A stretch of DNA of 64,000 nucleotides from Variovorax sp. 770b2 (GCF_900115685.1 NZ_FOXJ01000001.1:2203796-2267795), one strand, 5' to 3'. Counted from the stretch's first letter, positions 53,785 to 62,786 are shown. Made by a program: numbers and translations. The notes: a model not told the origin generated them from the sequence alone.

Positions 53785-53799
53785 GGGATGGCTCGGAGG

Positions 53800-54597
53800 T
53801 CAGATGGACAGCGGCGCGACGCGGTTGCGCAGCGCCCGCACCGCGCTGTACACGGTCAGCGCCGAGGTCTTGGGGTTGGCCGCGAGCGGCTTGTTGCGCA
53901 TGGTCAGCTCGAAGCTGCCGAAAGCGCCTTCGGCCTCGACGGTGTGCACGTTCTCGGCGGTGGCGGGGTCGGCGATCAGGCGGACCAGTGTCTTGTCGAG
54001 CCCCAGCCCCGCGAGCGAGACGGTGGCCGCGACGTTGGCGTTCTTCGGATAGAGCAAGGCCGCTTCGCGCGCGTTGCCTTCGAAGATCACGGTGGCCTCT
54101 GCCAGCGCCTCGAGGTCGCGGCCCTGTTCGGCCGGCGTGCCCTTCCAGGCCTGCGGGGGCTTCCGGCCGGTGTAGCGCACGCTGTCCAGGCCGCCGATGC
54201 GGGCCGCGGCGAGCGCATCGATTCCGCCGATGGCGCCGGGAATCAGCTGCACCTGCGTGCGGCCTGCGACGGCGGCGGCTTCGAGCTTTTCAGCGAGACC
54301 CGGCGCCGACAGCGCGCCGACCGAAGCCACCACGCAAGGCGTGCCGCGCGCGAGCGCCGGCAGCACATGCTCCTCGATGGCGGCGTGGCCCGCCGTCTCG
54401 ACCACGAGGTCGATGCCGGCGACGGGCACCATGCTCAGCACCTCTGCACCCGGCACGGCCTTCTGCGCGGCCGCCATGCCCTCGACGGGCACGACGATGA
54501 CCGTCACCCGCAGGGCCGGATCGCCGCGCAGCAGTTCCAGCACCGCGGTGCCGATGGCTCCGCAGCCGATGAGTGCGATGCGTGTGAGGGCGGTCAT
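53800..54597 (-). CDS. aspartate-dehydrogenase-family oxidoreductase
   Basis: A 265-residue protein of the NadX-like L-aspartate dehydrogenase family. It has a Rossmann motif IALIGCGAIGTAVLELL at the N-terminus and the segment IPGAIGGIDALAAARIGGL near residue 120, followed by TGRKPPQAWKGTPAE and NANVAATVSLAGLGLD, which are signature regions of the family. The family converts aspartate to iminoaspartate/oxaloacetate. Its place within an aromatic operon suggests a side role or a related amino/imino acid substrate. The ATG at 54597 is used; a GTG at 54621 that overlaps the upstream stop is an alternative. Confidence 0.83.
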   Translation of the reverse strand: MTALTRIALIGCGAIGTAVLELLRGDPALRVTVIVVPVEGMAAAQKAVPGAEVLSMVPVAGIDLVVETAGHAAIEEHVLPALARGTPCVVASVGALSAPGLAEKLEAAAVAGRTQVQLIPGAIGGIDALAAARIGGLDSVRYTGRKPPQAWKGTPAEQGRDLEALAEATVIFEGNAREAALLYPKNANVAATVSLAGLGLDKTLVRLIADPATAENVHTVEAEGAFGSFELTMRNKPLAANPKTSALTVYSAVRALRNRVAPLSI

Positions 54598-54617
54598 GGG
54601 CTTGGCTGCGTTTGCTT

Positions 54618-56315
54618 TCACCGGGCCGTACCGAGCGCGGGAATCTGCGTGACCGTGTTGGTCGGCGGGCCGGCGAAGCTGGTCTTGAAGCCGCCGATGG
54701 AGAGCATGTCGATCTCCAGCAGGAAGGGGCCGTCGGTGGACAGCGCCTCGTCCAGCCGTGCCGGCAGGTCGGCCAGGTCCTTCACGCGGGCGTGCGGCAG
54801 CGCGATCGACTTGCACAGCAGGTCGTAGTCGGGCGTGTGCAGCTCGGCATAGCACTGGCGGCCGCCGTACTGCGCGTCCTGGATGTTCTTGATGACGCCG
54901 TAGCTCTTGTCGTTCATGAGCACGATCACCATCGGCGCCTTCTCCTGCACCATGCAGGCGAGCTCGCCCAGGTTCAGGATGAAGCCGCCGTCGCCGGCCA
55001 GGCAGAAGGTCTTGCGGCCCGAGCCGGTCACGGCCGCACCGATGGCCGCGCCAATCGCCATCGGCATGCCCTGCCCGATGCCGCCGCCCGTGGCATGCAC
55101 GCCGGCGCTCGGCTCGAAGATGCGCAGTTCGCGGTTGCCCCAGGTGCTGTTGGAGACGGTCACGTCGCGCACCCAGTTGAACTTGCGGCCCGCCACCGAC
55201 TGGATGCGGCGCACGAGTTCGGCATACGGGCCGAGGCCGTCGCGCAGCGTGGCCACCGCCTGGTCGTGCGCGGCGCGCAGGTCGACCAGCAGTTGGGCAT
55301 CGGCCCGGTAACCCTTCGCCTCGAGGCGATCTGCCAGGCCTTCGAGCGCGAGTGCCGAATCGCCGCAGACGAAGGCCTCGGAGGCATAGCAGCGGCCTTC
55401 GGCGGCGGCATCGGCGTCGATGCGGTACAGCGGGCGCGGCAGCTTCAGCTCGTACTTGAGCGTCTCGTTGCCGCGCAGGCGCGAGCCGACCACGAGCATC
55501 GCGTCGCAGGTCTGGTAGAGGGCCTCGACCGGCTTCTGGATGTTGTAGGCGCCCAGCGAGCCGGCGTCGTCCTCGGGCACGGTGCCGCGGCCCTGCGTGG
55601 TGGTGACCACGCCGAAGCCCAGCTTCTGCAGGCGTTCGATCGCGGCGCGGGCGTGGCGCGCACCGCCGCCGACCCACAGCAGCGGGCGCTTGGCGGATGC
55701 GAGGCGCGCGGCCAGCGCATCGAGACCGGCGGCCGAGGGCACGGGGCGCTCGATGGGCAGCGGCGACAGGTCGGCCGGCATGGTCGTCAGCGCCGATTGG
55801 ATGTCGATCGGAATCTCCACGCTCACGGGGCCGGTCGGCGCGGTCAGCGCGAGCTGTACCGCGCGCTTGAGCGTGCCGAGCACCGTCCCCACGCTGCGCA
55901 CGCGCAGGGCCGCCTTCGACACCGCTTTGAGCATGGCGAGCTGGTCGGGTGCCTCGTGGATGTACGACATGCCCTTATCCAGGTACGGCGTCTCGATCTG
56001 CCCCGTGATGTGCAAGAGCGGCGCACCGGCGGTCAGCGCCTCGACCATGCTGCCCGCGATGTTGCCCGCGGCCGGGCCGGTGCTGGTGATGCACACGCCC
56101 AGGCTGGCGGTGGAGCGCGCATAGGCGTCGGCCATGTTGCCCGCGCCCGCCTCCCCGCGTGCGGAGATGAAGCGGATCGTGCCGCGCTGCGCGAACGCAT
56201 CGAGGATCGGCATGTTGTGGATCGAGATCACGCCGAAGGCTGCCTTGACGCCGCACTGTTCGAGAAAGGCGGCGACGACAGCGCCGACAGTGACGGTGTT
56301 ATGGGGGTTATGCAT
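54618..56315 (-). CDS. thiamine-diphosphate-dependent enzyme (acetolactate synthase-like)
   Basis: A 565-residue ThDP enzyme with the three-domain order of the acetolactate synthase/decarboxylase superfamily. The N-terminal PYR domain has the catalytic Glu in ISARGEAGAGNMADAYAR near residue 51. A central TPP_enzyme_M domain follows, and the C-terminal PP domain has the cofactor motif GDGGFILNLGELACM ... NDKSYGVIKN. Members decarboxylate 2-oxo acids or join 2-oxo acids to aldehydes. In this operon it may decarboxylate an oxo acid from ring cleavage. Its 5' end overlaps the upstream SDR gene by eight bases. Confidence 0.89.
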   Translation of the reverse strand: MHNPHNTVTVGAVVAAFLEQCGVKAAFGVISIHNMPILDAFAQRGTIRFISARGEAGAGNMADAYARSTASLGVCITSTGPAAGNIAGSMVEALTAGAPLLHITGQIETPYLDKGMSYIHEAPDQLAMLKAVSKAALRVRSVGTVLGTLKRAVQLALTAPTGPVSVEIPIDIQSALTTMPADLSPLPIERPVPSAAGLDALAARLASAKRPLLWVGGGARHARAAIERLQKLGFGVVTTTQGRGTVPEDDAGSLGAYNIQKPVEALYQTCDAMLVVGSRLRGNETLKYELKLPRPLYRIDADAAAEGRCYASEAFVCGDSALALEGLADRLEAKGYRADAQLLVDLRAAHDQAVATLRDGLGPYAELVRRIQSVAGRKFNWVRDVTVSNSTWGNRELRIFEPSAGVHATGGGIGQGMPMAIGAAIGAAVTGSGRKTFCLAGDGGFILNLGELACMVQEKAPMVIVLMNDKSYGVIKNIQDAQYGGRQCYAELHTPDYDLLCKSIALPHARVKDLADLPARLDEALSTDGPFLLEIDMLSIGGFKTSFAGPPTNTVTQIPALGTAR

Positions 56316-57141
56316 GGCGGGAATGGCCTCCGGAAATGTCGATGTGGCTGCCCGTCGTGTACGACGCGAGGGGCGAAGCGAGAAAAAGGATCGCGCGTGC
56401 GGCTTCGATCGGAAGCCCCAGGCGACCCAGCGGGATGTGTTTGGTCTTCGCGAGCTGGCTGCTCCAGGCGGCCCAGTCTTGCGACTTGTCTTCGCGCGCC
56501 TCGAAGCGGCGGCGCCACTGGCCCGACTCGACCAGGCCGATCAGGATGCCGTTGACGCGCACGCCCTGCGGCGCGAACTCGGTGGCCATCGAGCGCACGA
56601 GGTTCAGCAGGCCCGCGCGCGCGGCCGAAGTGGCGACCATGTGCGGCTCGGGCTGGCGCGCCAGCAGCGAGTTGGCGCAGACGATGGCGGCATCGCCCAG
56701 CACCGCGCGCTGCGCCGCGAGCTGCGGCAGGAAGGCGCGCGTCGGGTGGATGACGGAGAAGAACTTCAGGTGCAGCTCGTCCATCCAGGCTGCGTCCTCG
56801 GTGTCGGCGAAGGTGGAGACGCGGCCCTGCCCCGCGTTGTTGACGAGCATCGAGGCCTGGCCGAGCGCGGCTTCGCTCGCGGCGGCGAAGGCCTTGACCG
56901 CAGCGCCGTCGAGCACGTCGCAAGGCTGCGCGAAGAGCTTCGCGTGGGGGAACTGATCGCGGAGGCCGGCCACCGCACGGTCCAGGCGCTCGGCGTTGCG
57001 GCCGCACAGCGCCACCGCGGCGCCGCTGGCAAGCAGCAACTCGACCGTCGCGAGGCCGATGCCCGAGGACCCGCCGGTGACCACGGCCACGCGGCCCGCC
57101 AGCGCGTCGGCGGCAAAGAAATGAGAAGACTGCATCGTCAT
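56308..57141 (-). CDS. divergent short-chain dehydrogenase/reductase lacking YxxxK
   Basis: A 277-residue SDR. The ATG at 57141 has AAAGGA seven bases upstream; another ATG at 57147 is too close to that site. The cofactor motif TGGSSGIG and the structural NNAG are present, and the C-terminal TGSHIDISGGHS is typical. The catalytic tetrad is not. After NSLLARQ, where classical SDRs have YxxxK, the sequence is HMVATSAARAG, so both Tyr and Lys are missing. It may be non-catalytic or use another mechanism. It lies between the IclR and ThDP enzyme genes. Confidence 0.83.
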   Translation of the reverse strand: MTMQSSHFFAADALAGRVAVVTGGSSGIGLATVELLLASGAAVALCGRNAERLDRAVAGLRDQFPHAKLFAQPCDVLDGAAVKAFAAASEAALGQASMLVNNAGQGRVSTFADTEDAAWMDELHLKFFSVIHPTRAFLPQLAAQRAVLGDAAIVCANSLLARQPEPHMVATSAARAGLLNLVRSMATEFAPQGVRVNGILIGLVESGQWRRRFEAREDKSQDWAAWSSQLAKTKHIPLGRLGLPIEAARAILFLASPLASYTTGSHIDISGGHSRHA

Positions 57142-57152
57142 CGTCATGTCCT

Positions 57153-57989
57153 TTACGCGCTGCGAAGCGGCACCACCTTGTTGCCGCGCGCAGGCGAGTA
57201 GTTCAGGAGGCCCGAGATCTCGTCGGCGACGCCGCGCACGCGCAGCACCATCTCGTCCATGCGGCTTTCCTCGATGTGGTCCGAGGTGATGGTCGCGCCC
57301 AGCGCCGCCACGATGTGGCCGCTGTGGTCGCGCACCGGCGCTGCGATGCTGGAGATGTTCGATTCGAAGAAGCCTTCGCCCAGCACGTAGCCGCGCGAGC
57401 GGTCGGCCTGCACCATGTCGAAGAGTTCGTTCACCGTCTTGGGCGTGCTCGGCGAGAAGGTCTCCAGCTTGTCTTCGGGGTACAGCGCGCGCAGCTGCGG
57501 CAGCGTGAGGTCTTCCAGCAGCACGCGGCCCAGCACCGTGGCATGGGCCGGCAGGCGCGTGCCCACGGTGACCGAGCTCGCGAACGGTGTGGGCGGCGCG
57601 ACCTTGGCGACGTAGACGATCGAGCGGCCGTCGCGCACCACCAGGTTGCAGGGCGTGCGCAGCTCGTCGCACAGGCGATTGAGCAGCGGCGTGCCCAGCT
57701 GCGTGAGCTCCAGCGAGGCGAGGTATTCGAAGCCCAGGCGCAGCACCGCGAGGCCCAGGCGGTAGTCGCGGCCGCCCTCGGCGCGCTCCAGGAAGCCCAT
57801 GTTCTCCAGCGTGGTGAGCAGGCGGAAGACGGTCGAGCGCGGCAGGTCGAAGCGGCGCGCCAGCTCGGGCGCGGAGAGCGTGCGGTTCTCGCGGCTGAAC
57901 TCGCACAGCACGCGCAGGCCGCGCTCCAGCGCGGGCACGTTGTAGCGGTCGGCGCCCTCTTCCATCACTTCGTTGTCGTTCGTTGCCAT
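57153..57989 (-). CDS. IclR-family transcriptional regulator
   Basis: A 278-residue regulator. The N-terminal winged HTH is at about residues 18-75 (LRVLCEFSRENRTLSAPELA, LPRSTVFRLLTTLENMGFLE), and the C-terminal IclR effector domain is at about 95-265 (VVRDGRSIVYVAKVAPPTPF, GEGFFESNISSIAAPVRDHSG). It lies inside the operon with the catabolic genes, and a candidate operator lies upstream of the operon's first gene (61318-61333). The effector is probably a pathway intermediate. Confidence 0.91.
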   Translation of the reverse strand: MATNDNEVMEEGADRYNVPALERGLRVLCEFSRENRTLSAPELARRFDLPRSTVFRLLTTLENMGFLERAEGGRDYRLGLAVLRLGFEYLASLELTQLGTPLLNRLCDELRTPCNLVVRDGRSIVYVAKVAPPTPFASSVTVGTRLPAHATVLGRVLLEDLTLPQLRALYPEDKLETFSPSTPKTVNELFDMVQADRSRGYVLGEGFFESNISSIAAPVRDHSGHIVAALGATITSDHIEESRMDEMVLRVRGVADEISGLLNYSPARGNKVVPLRSA

Positions 57990-58031
57990 GGTGATTCGTT
58001 GTTTTCCGTTGGATGTTTTGCGGTGGCCTGC

Positions 58032-58904
58032 TCAGGCAGCGAGTGCTTCGCGCAGCAGCGCGGCGACGGCCTCGGGCCGCTCCACGTAGCTGGCGTGCCC
58101 GGCGCCTTCGATGGGTTCCAGCGTCACCCCGCAGCCGCGCGCGACTTCGGCGCAGGCCTCGGGCGTGGTGACGACATCGAGCGTGCCACAGGCCACGCGC
58201 ACCGGCATCGCGGGCGGCAGGTCGGCGATGAGATCGCCGTTGCACAGTAATTCGACGGCCTGGCGGTAACCGCCGTCGTTCAGGCGCGCCATGTTCCAGC
58301 GCACCCACCGGCGCGCGAGTTCGCTGGCGTTGTCAGAGACCAGGCGGCCCGAGCGCTTCGCGGCCATGCCGGCGATGCCGAGTTCGTCGAGCACGGCCAG
58401 ACGTTCGGTGCGCACCTTGGCGCGGGCTTCCGTACGCGACGGTGCGCCATAGCCGGCGGCCGGGCTGATCAGCACGAGGCGGCGGATGCGCGAGGCCAGG
58501 ACCGAATCCTTGCGCGCGGCCGCGCCCGCAGTGAGCGCGCCGAGCGAATGGCCCACGAGCACGCACGACTGGATGTCGAGCGCATCGAGCAAGGCGTGCA
58601 GGCGGCCGGCATAGTCCGCAGCCCGTGGCGCGGCGGGCGCGAGCGGCGTCGATGCACCGTAGCCCGGCGCATCCCAGGCGATCACGCGGGCCTGCGGCGC
58701 AAGCAGCATCGCGGCGTTGAGCCACGAGGCCGCGCCCGAACCGATGCCATGCAGACACACGATGGCGGGCCCCGCGCCGCATTCGCGCACCGACACCACC
58801 GCGCCGCCGCCGACCGGCACGTCGCGTGCCGGAAAACGGTCGTCCAGCAGCGCCAGCTCGGAAGCCGGCAGGGTCAGTGCGTCGGTGGCGATGGCGTCGC
58901 TCAT
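58032..58904 (-). CDS. alpha/beta hydrolase (meta-cleavage hydrolase-like)
   Basis: A 290-residue alpha/beta hydrolase. The oxyanion region is IVCLHGIGSGAASW near residue 49, the nucleophile elbow is VGHSLGALTAG near residue 119, the acid is in GTLDVVTTPE, and the catalytic His is in IEGAGHASYVERPE. The family includes hydrolases that cleave C-C bonds of ring-cleavage products as well as esterases. Being in the same operon as an extradiol dioxygenase makes a C-C or lactone/ester hydrolase role likely. Confidence 0.88.
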   Translation of the reverse strand: MSDAIATDALTLPASELALLDDRFPARDVPVGGGAVVSVRECGAGPAIVCLHGIGSGAASWLNAAMLLAPQARVIAWDAPGYGASTPLAPAAPRAADYAGRLHALLDALDIQSCVLVGHSLGALTAGAAARKDSVLASRIRRLVLISPAAGYGAPSRTEARAKVRTERLAVLDELGIAGMAAKRSGRLVSDNASELARRWVRWNMARLNDGGYRQAVELLCNGDLIADLPPAMPVRVACGTLDVVTTPEACAEVARGCGVTLEPIEGAGHASYVERPEAVAALLREALAA

Positions 58905-58911
58905 GGCTTGC

Positions 58912-59460
58912 TCAGCGCTTGATCTTGGCGAGCGGATGGTCCGCGGGGTACGTCGGGCGCACGGGCGTCTTGGAGCCCAGCATCACGCACATCAGCGCGT
59001 CTTCGTCGCCGATGTTGATTTCTTCACGGTACACGCCGGGCGGCACCGAGATCAGGTCGCGGTCGGTGAGGATGGTTTCGTAGCGCTCGCCGTTCTGCTC
59101 GATCACCACCTTGAGCTTGCCGCGGATCAGGAAGAACACTTCTTCCACGTCGGTGTGCAGGTGCGGCGGGCCTTCGTGGCCGGCCGGGATGACCATGGTC
59201 GAGAAGGTGAAGTGCTCGGCGGCCACGGTGTTCGAATCGCTCGCGACGCCGGTGCCGCCCGTGCCCACGTAGCGCATCTGCGCGCGGCGGAACTTGGGGT
59301 CCAGATCGGCCTGGAACTTCAGCGCGTCCCAGTCGTACTTGCGCGTTTCGTAGCGCGCGACGCGGCTGGTCATCCACGCTTCGAGGCTGGTGCCTTCGGG
59401 GCGCGCCAGGCTGGTGCCGGCGGCGGGGTCGATCTTTTGCTGTTCGGACAAATCGCTCAT
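58912..59460 (-). CDS. cupin-domain protein
   Basis: A 182-residue single-cupin protein. Motif 1 is GHEGPPHLHTDVEEVFFLIRG near residue 94, with HxH and Glu metal-ligand candidates; motif 2 (LISVPPGVYREEINIGDED) follows but lacks the usual closing His. It could be an isomerase, decarboxylase, dioxygenase or a non-enzymatic binding protein. It sits between the second SDR gene and the hydrolase gene with gaps of 24 and 7 bases. Confidence 0.86.
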   Translation of the reverse strand: MSDLSEQQKIDPAAGTSLARPEGTSLEAWMTSRVARYETRKYDWDALKFQADLDPKFRRAQMRYVGTGGTGVASDSNTVAAEHFTFSTMVIPAGHEGPPHLHTDVEEVFFLIRGKLKVVIEQNGERYETILTDRDLISVPPGVYREEINIGDEDALMCVMLGSKTPVRPTYPADHPLAKIKR

Positions 59461-59484
59461 CGGGAAACTCCTTCGTAGGAAAAG

Positions 59485-60300
59485 TTAGTGCATCGCAAAG
59501 CCGCCGTTGACGGCCAGCAACTGGCCCGTCACGAAGCGCGAGAGGCCGGAAAGCAGGTACAGCGTGGCGCCGCAGACATCGGCCGCCTGCTGCTCCCGCG
59601 GGATGGCGCGGCCTTCGAGGTATTTCTGGTGGCGCGCCATCGGCACGTACTCGGTCGCCTCGACCAGCGTGAGGCCCGGCGCCACGGCGTTGACGGTGAT
59701 GTTGTCGCCGCCCCATTCGCGCGCCAGCGAGCGCGTCATGGAGATGACCGCGCCCTTGCTCGAGGCGTAGGCCAGCAGGTTGGGCGCGCCCCAGAGGGCG
59801 GTGTCGGAGGCGAGGTTGACGACCGCGCCGCGGCCGCTCTCGGCCAGCGCGCCGCGGCAGGCGCGGCCCATGAGCCAGGTGCCGCGCACGTTGACGTTCA
59901 TGACGCGGTCCCACATGTCGATCTCGAGCTGGTGCGCATCGCGGCCGCCCGAGTTGGTGATGGCGGCGTTGTTGACCAGGCCGTCGAGGCCGCCGAGCAA
60001 ATGGATCGCTTCGCCGGCACAGGCATCGATGGAGGCCGGGTCCGACAGGTCGACGGTGAGCGCATGCGCCTTGTGGCCCGCATCGCGCAGCGCCTTCGCT
60101 TCGGTTTCGGCCAGTTCGCCGAGGATGTCGGCCAGCACCACGCTCGCGCCTGCCGCGGCGATGCACTGCGCGAACGCGAGGCCCAGGCCCCGCGCGCCGC
60201 CGGTCACGAGCACGCGGCGTCCCGCCAGCAGGTTGGCGGGCAGCTCGGCCAGCAGCGACTGCAGGCTCGATGGATCGGGAGTGGCTTTGAGTTCGGTCAT
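59485..60300 (-). CDS. short-chain dehydrogenase/reductase (classical, complete tetrad)
   Basis: A 271-residue SDR from ATG at 60300; the longer frame overlaps the Bug gene. It has TGGARGLG near residue 34, NNAAITNSGG, Ser in VVNLASDTAL, and the catalytic Tyr and Lys in YASSKGAV, so it should be active. The C-terminal FVTGQLLAVNGGFAMH is typical. It is the second gene of the operon, after the Bug gene, with a 7-base gap. The substrate is unknown; oxidation of a ring-derived alcohol or dihydrodiol is possible. Confidence 0.89.
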   Translation of the reverse strand: MTELKATPDPSSLQSLLAELPANLLAGRRVLVTGGARGLGLAFAQCIAAAGASVVLADILGELAETEAKALRDAGHKAHALTVDLSDPASIDACAGEAIHLLGGLDGLVNNAAITNSGGRDAHQLEIDMWDRVMNVNVRGTWLMGRACRGALAESGRGAVVNLASDTALWGAPNLLAYASSKGAVISMTRSLAREWGGDNITVNAVAPGLTLVEATEYVPMARHQKYLEGRAIPREQQAADVCGATLYLLSGLSRFVTGQLLAVNGGFAMH

Positions 60301-60307
60301 GTCGTGT

Positions 60308-61294
60308 TCAGTCGGCCTGGATGCCGAGCTCCTTGATGACCTTGCCGAAGCGCACGTAGTCGGCGGCATTGGTCTTGCCGAGCACGTCGGCATCGCCGCC
60401 CACCGGCGTGGTGCCCAGCACGGCCATGCGGGCGACGATGTCGGGCATCTTGAGGATCTCGTTGAAGTGGCCATTGAGCGTCTTCACGATCTCGGGCGAG
60501 AGGTTGCGCGGACCCCAGAGGCCGTTCCAGGCGACCACCTCGACGTCCTTGTAGCCCAGCTCGGCGAGCGTGGGCACATTGGGCGCGAGCGGCGAGCGCT
60601 GGCTCGAAGCCACGGCCAGCGGCTTGAGCTTGCCGTTGGCGAAGTACGGCGCCACCGGGCCGAGCGTGATGAAGGTGACGGGCACATGGCCGCCCAGCAC
60701 GTCGTTGACCGCCGGGGCCACACCCTTGTAGGGCACGTGCGCGAGGTTGGCGCCCGAGGCGCGGGCGAACATCTCGCCCAGGATGTGCATCGGCGAGCCG
60801 CTGCCCGGGCTCGCGTACGAGAGCGATTTGCCGGCGCCCTTCGCGGCGGCGACCGCGTCCTTCGCGGTGGCGATGCCGCTGCCACCGCTCGCCACCAGGA
60901 AGAGCGGCTGGCTGCCGGTCTGCACGATCGGCGTGAAGCCGGCGAGCACGTCGTAGCCGGAAGCGCCGTTGGTCTTCAGAACCAGTTGCGCGATCGAGAA
61001 GGTGCTGGGTGCGAGCAGCAGCGTGTAGCCGTCGGGCGCCGCCTTCGAGACGAAGCCGCTGCCGATGATGCCGCTGGCGCCCGGGCGGTTGTCGACCACC
61101 ACCGGCTGCCCCACCCGCGCCGAGAGCTTCTCGGCGAAGAGCCGCGCCAGCGCATCGGTGTCGCCACCCGCCGGATAGGCGACGACCAGCGTGATCGGCT
61201 TGGCAGGGTAGCTCTGCGCCCAGGCGAGCCCGGTGGCGCAGGCGGCGGCCAGGGACATGGCGGCGGCGATGGCAAGGCGGCGAGTGTGTTTCAT
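60308..61294 (-). CDS. Bug-family tripartite tricarboxylate transporter receptor (TctC-like)
   Basis: A 328-residue periplasmic receptor from ATG at 61294 (MKHTRRLA); an upstream ATG in the same frame lacks support. It has a signal peptide cut after LAWAQ, then KPITLVVAYPAGGDTDALAR and PVVVDNRPGASG. It is the first gene of the 17-gene catabolic operon, so the promoter that drives all of it lies upstream in the 61325-61472 region. It probably recognises the pathway substrate. Confidence 0.92.
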   Translation of the reverse strand: MKHTRRLAIAAAMSLAAACATGLAWAQSYPAKPITLVVAYPAGGDTDALARLFAEKLSARVGQPVVVDNRPGASGIIGSGFVSKAAPDGYTLLLAPSTFSIAQLVLKTNGASGYDVLAGFTPIVQTGSQPLFLVASGGSGIATAKDAVAAAKGAGKSLSYASPGSGSPMHILGEMFARASGANLAHVPYKGVAPAVNDVLGGHVPVTFITLGPVAPYFANGKLKPLAVASSQRSPLAPNVPTLAELGYKDVEVVAWNGLWGPRNLSPEIVKTLNGHFNEILKMPDIVARMAVLGTTPVGGDADVLGKTNAADYVRFGKVIKELGIQAD

Positions 61295-61317
61295 GGGTCC
61301 GTCGTGGTCGGCGTTTT

Positions 61318-61333
61318 GTTTCACTAAAGAAAC
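61318..61333. promoter_or_regulatory. candidate operator for the catabolic operon
   Basis: GTTTCACTAAAGAAAC is an inverted repeat of GTTTC and GAAAC around six bases, 25 bases upstream of the first Bug start codon and inside a low-GC stretch. It is a plausible site for the IclR regulator encoded at 57153-57989. Assignment rests on symmetry and position only. Confidence 0.42.
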
Positions 61334-61419
61334 AACGATTTATTAATGGAACGCACGAAGGATAATCACGAAGACAACTTCGGGACTAAGTAGAAACCCT
61401 AGATGTCGCAACCCAACGT

Positions 61420-61449
61420 AAAACAGGGCGGCCCTTTCGGACCGCCCTG
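61420..61449 (-). terminator. rho-independent terminator after dadA
   Basis: On the minus strand CAGGGCGG and CCGCCCTG form an 8-bp stem around a 10-base loop, followed by TTTTA. It lies 23 bases after the dadA stop and separates dadA from the catabolic operon. On the plus strand no T-run follows. Confidence 0.85.
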
Positions 61450-61472
61450 CTCGGGGATGGGTGTCGTGCCTG

Positions 61473-62732
61473 CTATCCGCCGTAGCGCGCCACGGTCAGG
61501 CCTTCCATGTCGATCTCCGGCGCCTTTCCGGCGATGAGGTCGGCCATCACGCGGCCGGTGCCGGCAGCCATGGTCCAGCCGAGCGTGCCGTGGCCGGTGC
61601 TCAGCATCAGGTTGGGGATGCGCGTGGCGCCGACGACCGGCGTGCCGTCGGGCGTCATCGGGCGCAGGCCGGTCCAGAAAGAGGCGTCGCGCACGTTGCC
61701 ACCCTTGGGGAAGAGATCGGTCACGACGTGTTCGAGCGTGTCGCGCCGGCGCGGATTGAGCGCGAGGTCGAAGCCCGAGAGCTGTGCCGTGCCGCCCACC
61801 CGGATGCGGTCGCCCAGGCGGGTGACCGCGACCTTGAAGGTCTCGTCCATCACGGTGGATTCGGGCGCGCCGTCCGCGTCGGTGATCGGCACGGTGATCG
61901 AGAAGCCCTTGACCGGGTACACCGGCAGGTCGATGCCCAGCGGCCTGACCAGCGCGGGCGAGTAGCTGCCGAGCGCGACCACGTAGCGATCGGCGGTGAA
62001 TTTGCCCTTGTCGGTGCGCACCGCGGTCACGCCCTTCGCGGCGTCGTGCTCGATGGCCTGGATGTTCACGCCGAAGCGAAAGGTCACGCCCGCGGCCTCC
62101 GCCAGCCTGGCCAGTGCCTGCGTGAACTTAAAGCAGTCGCCCGTCTCGTCGCCCGGCAGGCGCAGGCCGCCGACGAACTTCTCCTTCACCGCCGCGAGCG
62201 CGGGCTCGTAGGGCAGGCAGCCTTCGCGGTCGAGCACCTGGTAGGGCACGCCGGAGGCCTTGAGCACCTCGACGTCCTTCGCGGTGCCGTCCAGCTGCTG
62301 CTGCGTGCGAAAGAGCTGCAGCGTGCCCTGCATGCGCTCGTCGTACTGGATGCCCGTGTCGGCGCGCAGGGCCTTCAAGCAATCGCGGCTGTATTCGGCC
62401 AGCCGCACCATGCGGCCCTTGTTGAGTTCGTAGCGCGCCTGCGTGCAGTTGCGCAGCATCGAGAGGCCCCAGCGCCACATCGCCGGATCGAGCATGGGCT
62501 TGACGACCAGCGGGCTGTGCTGCATCAGCATCCACTTGATGGCCTTCACCGGCACGCCGGGCCCGGCCCAGGGCGCCGAGTAGCCGGGCGACACCTCGCC
62601 CGCGTTGCCGAAGCTGGTTTCGAGCGCGGGTGCGGGCTGCCGCTCCAGCACCGTCACCTCATGGCCGGCGCGTGCCAGGTAGTACGCCACCGAGGTGCCG
62701 ATGACACCGCTGCCGAGAATCAGGACCTGCAT
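61473..62732 (-). CDS. dadA: D-amino acid dehydrogenase (DadA)
   Basis: A 419-residue FAD-dependent membrane-associated dehydrogenase that oxidises D-amino acids (mainly D-alanine) to oxo acids, giving electrons to the respiratory chain. It starts directly with the FAD motif [18 protein letters not shown]. Typical DadA regions are [20 protein letters not shown] near residue 40, [11 protein letters not shown] and [15 protein letters not shown] at the C-terminus. A strong terminator follows. No dadX racemase gene is adjacent. Confidence 0.93.
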   Translation of the reverse strand: MQVLILGSGVIGTSVAYYLARAGHEVTVLERQPAPALETSFGNAGEVSPGYSAPWAGPGVPVKAIKWMLMQHSPLVVKPMLDPAMWRWGLSMLRNCTQARYELNKGRMVRLAEYSRDCLKALRADTGIQYDERMQGTLQLFRTQQQLDGTAKDVEVLKASGVPYQVLDREGCLPYEPALAAVKEKFVGGLRLPGDETGDCFKFTQALARLAEAAGVTFRFGVNIQAIEHDAAKGVTAVRTDKGKFTADRYVVALGSYSPALVRPLGIDLPVYPVKGFSITVPITDADGAPESTVMDETFKVAVTRLGDRIRVGGTAQLSGFDLALNPRRRDTLEHVVTDLFPKGGNVRDASFWTGLRPMTPDGTPVVGATRIPNLMLSTGHGTLGWTMAAGTGRVMADLIAGKAPEIDMEGLTVARYGG

Positions 62733-62786
62733 GAGAACTCCCTCTTTCTTGTGGGCCGCAACGGGCCCGAGGGTACAGGCTAAGCG

